A stretch of DNA of 64,000 nucleotides from Chamaelirium japonicum (lineage: Eukaryota > Streptophyta > Magnoliopsida > Liliales > Melanthiaceae), in NCBI GenBank assembly GCA_947650365.1, contig OX393550.1:122018374-122082373 (forward strand). Reading direction: 5' to 3'. A program made the translations under genes and the position numbers. The notes beneath the pieces were generated by a model. It was given only the letters and a program-made list of their open reading frames with translations. It made no database searches and was not told where the DNA came from. Positions 47,448 to 55,003 of this stretch are shown here, piece by piece. Positions within the stretch are counted from its first letter, which is position 1, and each line of letters begins with the position of its first letter.

Positions 47448-47843
47448 GACCCCTGTTTATCGAAGAGGTTGCTCCCGCGAGGTCCAACTCTTGATAAATA
47501 TGGGCGAAAGGACGGAGCAGTATTGGGCGAGCTGGCCTTTGCTTTTTCCCTGAGATTGCCAGGTGTCGAGAACCCACTGAAGCTACGTGGACGATTGCAG
47601 TCCATGGAAGCCAGTCAGAGTCGGTTTGAGACCTCCTAGACTTGAACATTCTGGAAGATCCCTATGGCGGCAACAGAATAGCAGCTGCTGTCCCCCACTA
47701 CTGCGTCAGAAGAGCTAGACGACAAAGAATGTCAGGGGTCCAAGTTCCAAGAACTGTCAGAAACTATTGAAAGCTAGAACGTGGGGGCCTAGAAGGTGCC
47801 GGAAAGAGCCTCCACGCGTCGTAGCTCGATAGGTCGCCCATGT

Positions 47844-47851
47844 CTATAAAT
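47844..47851 (+). promoter_or_regulatory. TATA box of the 5' LTR promoter (CTATAAAT)
   Basis: CTATAAAT lies in a G+C-richer context about 200 bp before the LTR end, the usual place for the U3/R boundary in plant LTRs. Genomic RNA would be expected to start roughly 30 bp downstream, near 47875-47885. It is conserved at the same offset in the 3' LTR. Confidence 0.75.
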
Positions 47852-48050
47852 GCACACCCCCAGGCTCCAGAGTACAGGTTCGAAATCCCTTTCACTACCA
47901 CTTTGGTATACAACAGCTCTCCGTGGTGTTACCATAACTGACTTGAGCGTCGGAGGGTCTGCGCTTCTAAGGGAGCCAGCCGTTCTCACGTTTCATTTTT
48001 CTTGATCTTACAGGTGGCTCGCAAGGACCAGGAAAAATCCCCCAAACATT

Positions 48051-48068
48051 TGGCGCCGTCTGTGGGAT
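48051..48068 (+). other. Primer binding site for minus-strand cDNA synthesis
   Basis: TGGCGCCGTCTGTGGGAT begins two bases after the 5' LTR. TGG complements the CCA end of a tRNA, and the TGGCGCC start is typical of plant gypsy primer sites. I do not assign the tRNA, because that needs an alignment to tRNA 3' ends. Confidence 0.85.
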
Positions 48069-48137
48069 CTCGACTGGTTCCTGTGAGAACGCTCACGACC
48101 ATACGGCTGTGCGTCAACGGCCTTAGAAACCCCAAAG

Positions 48138-50639
48138 ATGGCTCCGGCGACAAGGGGGCGTAGGCGGGCGAGGGCCCGTACGGGGTCTGTGCACAGCGAA
48201 CCCCCCGCTGAGACTCCCCAGCCCTTTGTCCCGCTCAGTGACCAGCTCCTGTTGGAGATGTTGGCCACCCAGCGAGCGATGATGGAGGAGTTGACGCGCT
48301 TGCGTCAGGCTCCGGCGGCTAGCCGGCGGTCAGGACCTTCGAGGCCTGCGTCCCCCGCGCGACCTCCCGTCTCGTCGCGTCTGCCCACGACCGTCCCAGC
48401 ACGGCGAACTTCCCGACCGGAACCCCCGGTTGAGAGGACGGCCGCGCGTGGAGCGAAGGAGACCCCGCTCACAAGGTTACAGAAGCTGGTAACCCAGCGG
48501 TCTAGCAACCAGGCGACCTCGCGCGCGACCATCCCTCGCCGACGTAGCCGGAGCGTCGACTCTGACGGATCGGAGGCGAGGTCTCAAGAGAGGGATCGCG
48601 ACCCGCGCCATCGGCGACGAGGGAAAGAGCCCGCGGTGACTCTACCTTCCGAACCTCGAGAGGTGACGGCCTCCCACAGACCAACCGCCTCGCTGAAGGG
48701 ATCCGCGCGCGAGCAGCCAGGAGGCCGCCGATTGGTGGCTCCCGAGGGTCGCCGTGGGGTGGATCCGACCCTTCCTAGAGGGAGTGCGCACGAGCGCCTA
48801 GGACCTGCGCAGCCGCCTTTGGGATTTCTCCCCGGGCACTGGCAGCGACCTAGTGCGCCAGTGGATTTACTGGAGGACCTCGCCGCCCACGGAGGAAGCT
48901 CGCCTTTTACCAGCGAGGTCCATCAAGGGGGTTTTCCGCACCACTGGACCCCCCCGAAGTTTGTATTGTTTGACGGATCGCAAGATCCCGTCGACCATCT
49001 CTTGGCCTACAGGAAACTTCTATTTTTCCGGGACCAGGACCATGTCTTGTGTCGCGCGTTTCCAAGCAGTCTGACCGGATCGGCATTGAATTGGTTCCAC
49101 AAGCTGCCGTCCGGCGTGATCCCCAACTTTCCAACTCTCTCTAGGCTATTCCTGGAGCAGTATCGCTGCAACAGGCAGCCCCCGAAGAGGATCGAATCTC
49201 TGTTTACTCTGGCCATGGGAGCTCGCGAAACGCTCCGATGCTTTGCAACGCGATTCCGAAGCGCTTACCTCGCTCTGGAAGACGCGGCGGGCCAGGATCG
49301 TACCGCGGTGAGCGCCTTCAGAAGCGCCCTCCCCGAGGGGGGCAAGCTTCATGACGCCCTGGTGATTAAGGACCCTCGCACAATGGTCGAACTATTCGCC
49401 CTGGTCCAGCAGCACATCAAGCTCGAGGATGCAGTGCTAGATCGGAAGGGAAAGGCAGTAGAGCAGCGACCTCCTCCGGCTTTGCGACCTCTTGTCGTTA
49501 AGGCCGTGGAGAGGAGGGAGGTGCCACTTTCGGTACCATTGCCCGGACCGTCCGCAGCTCCTGCAATACCGTCCGCTGAAGCCCCCGCGGTGGTCGCTGG
49601 AAGGCCAGCAAACTGGCGCCTACCTCCGGGACCCGGGGAGCGGGACTTCACCGTGCTGACCCACTCGCCGGGGCAAATTTTCCATCAGATTCGGAATGAG
49701 CCTTTCTTCCAGTACCCGCCACCCCTACAGGTCGGAGAACCTGGCTCGACCGACAACTCGCGGCGGTGCGCTTTTCATCGAAGCCCGGGGCATCACACTA
49801 ATAGATGCCGGGCTCTGAAAAACCACCTGGAGGATTTGGTCACCTTGGGACACTTGAGCCAGTTCATCTCGCTCCCGAGGAGGTTCGAGGTGATTCCAGA
49901 GCGAGCACCTCGGGAGGGAGATCGCCCAGGACTCGCGGAGCCCGCCTTACCTCCTCCTCCCCCGGGAGGACCGGCGATCTGTCACACCATTAGCGGGCGG
50001 CTGAGCGGCCCCAGATCAAGTAATGAAGCCCGCCGGCGAGTAAGGGAGATGGAGCGGGCGCAGAAGGTATTTTCTGTCTCGCTAACTCCTACTTTACTTC
50101 AAGCGCCGAGGGCAGAAGCCCGCGATTTCCTATGGTTTTCGGAGGATGACATGGCTGGGGTTGTCGCGCCCCACAATGACCCCCTCGTCATACGCCTGAT
50201 GATGGCAAACATCGAGGTAAGGCGAGCTCTGGTGGATTCAGGGAGCGCCGTTGACATCCTTTTTCTGTCGGCCTACCTACGAATGGGTTTGAGACTTGCC
50301 GACTTGTCTCCCTCGACGAGCTCCCTCAGCGGATTCACCGGTGAGGTCGCTAAAGTAGCGGGAGAGATAACCCTCACCGTGACAGCGGGCCCGGAAGCTC
50401 GCCAAGTCCGCTTCGCGGTAGTCGACGGGAGTTCGGCCTTTAACGCCATTCTTGGGCGGCCTTGGCTAAGGCAGATGAAGGCAGTATCTTCACCCAACCA
50501 TCAGGCCCTCAAATTCCCAACCACGGGTGGGGTCGTGGTCATTCGGGGAGATCAGGTAGCCGCAACCAGATGCGAGCAGGATGCTCCTCACCTCATGGAC
50601 GTGGAGGTCGCCGAGGCCAAGAGGCCCGCACCCTCCTAG
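48138..50639 (+). CDS. gag-pro: Gag-protease polyprotein (833 aa)
   Basis: Encodes the capsid/nucleocapsid precursor and the aspartic protease that matures the virus-like particle. The ATG has a good plant context (AAAGATGGCT) and lies 89 bp after the LTR. Residues 1-260 are an Arg/Pro/Ser-rich, probably disordered leader. Residues about 270-440 match the retrotransposon Gag fold, with PPKFVLFDGSQDP, a SALNWFHKLP motif and LEQYRCNRQ. At 544-557 is a zinc-knuckle-like CAFHRSPGHHTNRC (Cys-x2-His-x4-His-x4-Cys), the Tat variant of the CCHC knuckle. The protease has its catalytic Asp at 700 in VDSGSA, with ILGRPWL about 75 residues later. The frame ends in TAG at 50637-50639 and the next codons stay open into pol without a frame change. 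The reading frame is intact throughout. Confidence 0.95.
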   Translation: MAPATRGRRRARARTGSVHSEPPAETPQPFVPLSDQLLLEMLATQRAMMEELTRLRQAPAASRRSGPSRPASPARPPVSSRLPTTVPARRTSRPEPPVERTAARGAKETPLTRLQKLVTQRSSNQATSRATIPRRRSRSVDSDGSEARSQERDRDPRHRRRGKEPAVTLPSEPREVTASHRPTASLKGSAREQPGGRRLVAPEGRRGVDPTLPRGSAHERLGPAQPPLGFLPGHWQRPSAPVDLLEDLAAHGGSSPFTSEVHQGGFPHHWTPPKFVLFDGSQDPVDHLLAYRKLLFFRDQDHVLCRAFPSSLTGSALNWFHKLPSGVIPNFPTLSRLFLEQYRCNRQPPKRIESLFTLAMGARETLRCFATRFRSAYLALEDAAGQDRTAVSAFRSALPEGGKLHDALVIKDPRTMVELFALVQQHIKLEDAVLDRKGKAVEQRPPPALRPLVVKAVERREVPLSVPLPGPSAAPAIPSAEAPAVVAGRPANWRLPPGPGERDFTVLTHSPGQIFHQIRNEPFFQYPPPLQVGEPGSTDNSRRCAFHRSPGHHTNRCRALKNHLEDLVTLGHLSQFISLPRRFEVIPERAPREGDRPGLAEPALPPPPPGGPAICHTISGRLSGPRSSNEARRRVREMERAQKVFSVSLTPTLLQAPRAEARDFLWFSEDDMAGVVAPHNDPLVIRLMMANIEVRRALVDSGSAVDILFLSAYLRMGLRLADLSPSTSSLSGFTGEVAKVAGEITLTVTAGPEARQVRFAVVDGSSAFNAILGRPWLRQMKAVSSPNHQALKFPTTGGVVVIRGDQVAATRCEQDAPHLMDVEVAEAKRPAPS

Positions 50640-50645
50640 CAATTA
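50637..50645 (+). promoter_or_regulatory. Probable stop-codon readthrough site between gag-pro and pol (UAG CAA UUA)
   Basis: The gag-pro stop is TAG followed by CAATTA. This fits the UAG-CARYYA consensus of type I plant-virus readthrough first described in tobacco mosaic virus. The sequence upstream and downstream is in one frame. There is no ATG in pol until well inside the protein (the first in-frame Met is in FADMPG near codon 87), so separate initiation would lose the pol N-terminus. Together these suggest that a minority of ribosomes read through to make Gag-Pol. Confidence 0.8.
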
Positions 50646-53600
50646 CCGCCCGGTACAAGCGAGCTCCTGGGGAGCCCGTTGGGGGCCTCTTCGTTTAAGT
50701 CCCCTACTCCATCTTCGGGTGGGAGCGGTGTGGATCTTAAGTTGGAGGAAGGCCGCCTAACAACCCCCAAGAGAGGTAGTTTTCCGGTTGCCGAAGCACT
50801 TCAAGAGATCGATATTGGCGGTGAAGAAGGGCCAAGAATTGTTAGTCTTGGGACCTCGTTAACCGAGGGCGAGGTCCAAGCCATAACCAGCTTGCTCAGG
50901 GAATACCGCGACGTATTTGCCTGGAGCTTCGCGGACATGCCAGGGATTGACCCGGAGGTCGCCTGTCATCGTCTGCACACCATAAAGGAGTTCCCGCCGG
51001 TCAAACAGAAAGCTCGGCACATACCTGTTGCAAAGTCCGTAGCAGTGGCAGCGGAGATAGATAAGCTGGAGCGAGCCGGCTTCATCCGCGAGGCGCACTT
51101 CCCCGAGTGGATCTCCAATATCGTGGCGGTGCCTAAGAAGAGCGGAGCGGTCAGGGTGTGCATTGACTTCTCCGACCTCAACAAGGCATGCCCGAAGGAC
51201 GGATTTCCTCTTCCAAGAATCGGCGCACTGGTCGACGCAGCTGTCGGGTTCCGAGCTCTGTCATTCATGGATGGATACTCAGGGTACAACCAAATACCCC
51301 TCCATCCCGAGGATCAAGAGAAGACCGCTTTCTACTTCGGAGCGGGCTATCAGAAGCTGTACTGCTATCAAGTGATGCCCTTCGGACTCAAGAACGCTGG
51401 AGCGACCTACCAAAGGTTAGTCACTCAAATGTTTAAAAATCAGATCGGCAGAAATGTCAAGGTTTATGTTGACGACCATCTGGTCAAAAGTCGAGAGCGA
51501 GGAGGGCATGTAGCCGACCTCCGCGAAACCTTCGAGATACTGAGAAAGTACCGAATGAGGCTGAACCCGGCGAAGTGCGCATTCGGAGTGACGTCGGGGA
51601 AATTCCTCGGGTACCTGGTCACCCACAGGGGGATCGAGGCCGACCCTGGGCAAATCCGAGCACTTGTCGAAATGCCCGCACCAAGAACCCGGCAAGAAGT
51701 CCAGAGATTGAGCGGACGAATCGCCGCGCTCAACCGGTTTATATCCAAATCCTCAGACAATTGCCGACCTCTTTTCGAACTGCTGCGAAAAGGAGCAAGC
51801 ATTTGCTGGGATGAAAATTGCGAGCGCGCCTTTCAGAAGATCAAAGACTATCTTGCGAGCCCGCCGATCCTAGCGGCACCAAAAGATGGCGCCGAGCTTG
51901 GCGTGTATCTCGCAGTCACGGAGAACGCCGTAAGCGGGGTCCTGGTAGTGGAAGAAGCAAAGGTAGAGCGACCTGTCTATTTTGTGAGCCATACGATGCT
52001 TCCCGCCGAGCTCCGGTATCGACCAATCGAGAAGGTCGCATTGGCCTTGGTCCTTACCGCGAGAAAGCTTCATCCCTACTTCTCAGCGCATATCGTCAAA
52101 GTCATCACGGAGCATCCCCTGAAGAGCGCTCTCTCCAGGCCTTCGGTAGCCGGCAGGTTGTATCGATGGTCTGCCGAGCTCGCCGCCTATGGATTGGAAT
52201 ATGTCCCTCGAGTTGCTGTCAAAGGACAGGCTCTCGCTGATTTCTTGGCGGACTTCCCCATAGAAGAACCAGTCCAGTACCAGGAGGATGAGCCAACTGA
52301 GGCGCACCCTGGGAAGGCGAGGTTCTTGGACAACCAAGGCGAGCGTCCTCCCAATGAGCATCCAGAGGCGATGGGATGGGAATTGTTCGTAGATGGTTCC
52401 TCCAACGCTTTGGGGGCTGGGATCGGGGTCGCTCTGATCGCCCAAGAGATGCTGCTCGAGAAATCAGTCCGACTGGATTTCGCCGCTACTAACAATGAAG
52501 CAGAGTACGAAGCGTTACTGGCCGGTCTGGAGCTCGCTCAAGAGGTAGGCGCCAAACGCTTAAAAGTCTTTAGTGATTCCCAGCTAATTATTTGCCAAAT
52601 CAATGGGGAGTACGCCTCCCGGGATGCACGAATGGCGATCTACGTTGATCTGGTGAAAAGCAAGGCCGCGGAGTTCGAAAAGATCTCTTTCGAGCAAATT
52701 CCGCGAGCCGATAATAGGCGAGCTGATGCCTTGGCAAACGCCGCCTCCTTGCTGGGAACATCGGAAGCTCGCCATATTCTCATTGAAGTCCAGAATCAGT
52801 CTCGGCTCCAGCTGGCGGAGCTCGCAGTTAACCAAGTTTCTGCCGACGTATCTCCTGGCGGGTGGATCGCTCTCATTCTTCGTTTCCTTCAGAAGGGCGA
52901 GCTTCCCGAAGGTAAAGAGGAAGCCCGGCGATTGGAGAAATGCGCTGGTCGCTATCTCATTCGCTGGGATCGCCTTTTTCGGAGGTCGTTTGGCGGGCCA
53001 AACCTTCGTTGCATCGAAAGCCCGGAGACCGAAGAAGTTCTGAATTGCATCCACTCTGGCGAGCTGGGAAACCACGCTGGTGGGCGATCTCTAGCTGCGA
53101 AAGTTCGAAGGCAAGGGTACTGGTGGCCTACTCTGGAGCAGGACGCTTTGAAGACCGCCCTGAGGTGCATCCAATGCCAAGAGCACGCCACGACGAACCA
53201 TATGCCCGCAGAAGAACTTCACCCATTGGCGAGCCCCTGGCCTTTCCAGCAATGGGGAATGGATATTGTGGGACCTTTCCCCGTGTCTACCCGGCAGAAG
53301 AAATTCATCTTAGTAGCTACGGACTACTTCACCAAATGGGTGGAAGCGGTCCCACTAGCTAAGATTGGTGAGAAACAAGTCAAGGACTTCCTCTGGAAGA
53401 ATATCTTCTGCCGCTTTGGGCTGCCCCGAGTGCTCATCACCGACAATGGTCGCCAGTTCGACAATCGCTTGATCAGAAGCTTTTGTGTTGAATATGGAGT
53501 CGACTTAAGATTCTCGTCCCCGAGGTACCCTCAAAGCAACGGGCAGGCCGAAGCTACGAATCGAGTAATCTTAGACAACCTCAAGAAAAGGTTGGAAGGA

Positions 53601-54098
53601 AAGAAAGGACTGTGGGAGCAGGAGCTCGACGGCGTGCTGTGGGCTTATCGTACCACTCCACGTCGCTCAACCGATGAATCGCCTTTCAGCCTAACTTACG
53701 GGTGTGAAGCCGTGCTGCCCATCGAAGCCGAGCTGCCAACAGAAAGAAAGCTTGCTGCAGGTGAGGTCGATAACGACGCTCTGCTCGCCGACTCTCTCGA
53801 CCAGCTCGAAGAAAAACGAGAGCGCGCCAATCTACATCTCGCTGGGTACCGACAAGAAATGAAGCGCGCCTACAACAAAAGAGTCCGCCATCGGGCATTC
53901 AAAGCCGGGGACATGGTGATGAGGAAGGTGTTCGCAAACACGCAGGAACCTAATGTAGGGAAGCTCGCGGCGAACTGGGAGGGCCCCTACATAGTACGCG
54001 AAACGCGTGGCTCGGGGGCTTACCAGTTGATGACCGCTGAAGGCGACCTGTTAGAGCGGCCTTGGAATGCTTTGCACCTTCGCAAGTTCTATGCCTAA
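50640..54098 (+). CDS. pol: Pol: reverse transcriptase, two RNase H domains and integrase
   Basis: Read as the in-frame continuation of gag-pro after UAG. Residue numbers here count from position 50679, a TTG that is not a believable start. RT lies at about 120-300, with catalytic Asp198 in SFMDGYSG and YVDD at 263-266. The first RNase H (about 385-470) keeps the fold words PVYFVSHTM and EKVALAL but has LAVTENAVSGVL where active enzymes have an Asp, so it is probably inactive. A second RNase H follows with all four acidic residues: Asp572 (FVDGSS), Glu607 (NNEAEYEAL), Asp633 (SDSQLI) and Asp683 (RRADALA). Integrase has a HHCC zinc finger (His792 to Cys830/Cys833), a catalytic triad Asp862, Asp922 and Glu958 with D-35-E spacing, and a GPY/F module (WEGPYIVRE) near the C-terminus with no chromodomain. 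No frameshift or nonsense is seen, so it looks functional. Confidence 0.95.
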   Translation, partial: QLPPGTSELLGSPLGASSFKSPTPSSGGSGVDLKLEEGRLTTPKRGSFPVAEALQEIDIGGEEGPRIVSLGTSLTEGEVQAITSLLREYRDVFAWSFADMPGIDPEVACHRLHTIKEFPPVKQKARHIPVAKSVAVAAEIDKLERAGFIREAHFPEWISNIVAVPKKSGAVRVCIDFSDLNKACPKDGFPLPRIGALVDAAVGFRALSFMDGYSGYNQIPLHPEDQEKTAFYFGAGYQKLYCYQVMPFGLKNAGATYQRLVTQMFKNQIGRNVKVYVDDHLVKSRERGGHVADLRETFEILRKYRMRLNPAKCAFGVTSGKFLGYLVTHRGIEADPGQIRALVEMPAPRTRQEVQRLSGRIAALNRFISKSSDNCRPLFELLRKGASICWDENCERAFQKIKDYLASPPILAAPKDGAELGVYLAVTENAVSGVLVVEEAKVERPVYFVSHTMLPAELRYRPIEKVALALVLTARKLHPYFSAHIVKVITEHPLKSALSRPSVAGRLYRWSAELAAYGLEYVPRVAVKGQALADFLADFPIEEPVQYQEDEPTEAHPGKARFLDNQGERPPNEHPEAMGWELFVDGSSNALGAGIGVALIAQEMLLEKSVRLDFAATNNEAEYEALLAGLELAQEVGAKRLKVFSDSQLIICQINGEYASRDARMAIYVDLVKSKAAEFEKISFEQIPRADNRRADALANAASLLGTSEARHILIEVQNQSRLQLAELAVNQVSADVSPGGWIALILRFLQKGELPEGKEEARRLEKCAGRYLIRWDRLFRRSFGGPNLRCIESPETEEVLNCIHSGELGNHAGGRSLAAKVRRQGYWWPTLEQDALKTALRCIQCQEHATTNHMPAEELHPLASPWPFQQWGMDIVGPFPVSTRQKKFILVATDYFTKWVEAVPLAKIGEKQVKDFLWKNIFCRFGLPRVLITDNGRQFDNRLIRSFCVEYGVDLRFSSPRYPQSNGQAEATNRVILDNLKKRLEGKKGLWEQELDGVLWAYRTTPRRSTDESPFSLTYGCEAVLPIEAELPTERKLAAGEVDNDALLADSLDQLEEKRERANLHLAGYRQEMKRAYNKRVRHRAFKAGDMVMRKVFANTQEPNVGKLAANWEGPYIVRETRGSGAYQLMTAEGDLLERPWNALHLRKFYA

Positions 54099-54211
54099 GG
54101 AAATTTTTGTAAATTTTCTTTTTGAAAGAGGTTATGAATGAATGATGGGATTTTCCACAAAGAATTCCACCCGGAAGCTCGCCGCACCAAGAGCTCGCTT
54201 AATCTACAAAA

Positions 54212-54601
54212 CAGTCCGCCGTTGTGCGGACTTAAAGCAAGACCGGGATCCTCAGAGGCAGCCAGTGGGCGACCTTGAGCTTCCCGGGGCAGTCCGCCGT
54301 TGTGCGGACGTAAAGCAAGACCGGAATCCTCAGAGGCAGCCAGTGGGCGACCTTGAGCTTCCCGAGGCAGTCCGCCGTTGTGCGGACTTAAAGCAAGACC
54401 GGGATCCTCAGAGGCAGCCAGTGGGCGACCTTGAGCTTCCCGGGGCAGTCCGCCGTTGTGCGGACTTAAAGCAAGACCGGGATCCTCAGAGGCAGCCAGT
54501 GGGCGACCTTGAGCTTCCCGGGGCAGTCCGCCGTTGTGCGGACTTAAAGCAAGACCGGGATCCTCAGAGGCAGCCAGTGGGCAACCTTGAGCATCCTGGC
54601 G
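54212..54601 (+). repeat. Five 78-bp tandem repeats, each with a hairpin, after pol
   Basis: Units start at 54212, 54290, 54368, 54446 and 54524, with exact 78-bp spacing and few differences. Each contains AGTCCGC, a 6-base CGTTGT loop and GCGGACT, an inverted repeat of 7 bp (6 bp in unit 2). Because 78 is 26 codons, both strands give long repetitive ORFs, which I treat as by-products. The block lies 114 bp after the pol stop, between two convergent genes. Tandem repeats at this place are known in Tat elements. Confidence 0.93.
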
Positions 54602-55003
54602 TTGGCGTACCCCTCGAAGGGCGAGCCCGCTGAACAGGACCATCGAGAGAAATTAACCGGGCAGGGGGCAGCTAGCACTTATTTAGTTTCATTTAAAAAT
54701 AAACATGGTTTTTAGTCTCTGAGTGTAGGGAAGTTTTTGAAATCCTTTTGTTTTGCTTAAACGTTTTCCGGGCTCAGAGACTTGAATTTTTACGAGCATG
54801 CCGAAGTTTTTCGTTTGCATATACTTTAAAAAATAAAAAGGGTTGAATCGAATTAGCTGCCTCGCCCGGGGTATCACTCTCGAGATCGCTGCGAATTTCT
54901 AGAACGAGCTCGAAGGCAAGACAGAGAAAGAAATGGAAACAAGCGGACTCAAAAAAAAAGTCTCATTTCATTCATTTAAGTCAAAAAATTACAGAGATAC
55001 AGC
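54602..55003. other. Convergent intergenic region between pol repeats and the antisense gene
   Basis: A+T-richer non-coding stretch. On the plus strand AATAAA occurs at 54698-54703 and 54832-54837, possible poly(A) signals for plus-strand transcripts. For the minus-strand gene only the weaker AATGAA word is present just past its stop (plus strand TTCATT near 54968). These short words occur easily by chance. No gene is seen. Confidence 0.5.

Larger units (their letters stand above)
46775..48048 (+). repeat. 5' LTR, 1274 bp
   Basis: It starts TGTTGGGGG and ends CCAAACA, giving TG...CA ends. Reading it against the 3' LTR at constant offset 12349, I find two substitutions: A47205 versus G59554 and G47836 versus A60185. 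Both are CpG to CpA type changes. A TATA box lies at 47844-47851. The first half is rich in a GAGCTCGCC-type minisatellite, which leaves several antisense reading frames with 7-residue periodicity that look fortuitous. Confidence 0.97.

Noticed and set aside
46755..47649. Several short ORFs on both strands of the 5' LTR, repeated in the 3' LTR
   Set aside because: Product of the 21-bp GAGCTCGCC minisatellite, whose period is a multiple of three; no independent evidence of coding.
54095..54643. Long ORFs on both strands over the 78-bp repeats
   Set aside because: A repeat length of 26 codons keeps any open frame open. No domain, and minus-strand reading would overlap the pol end.
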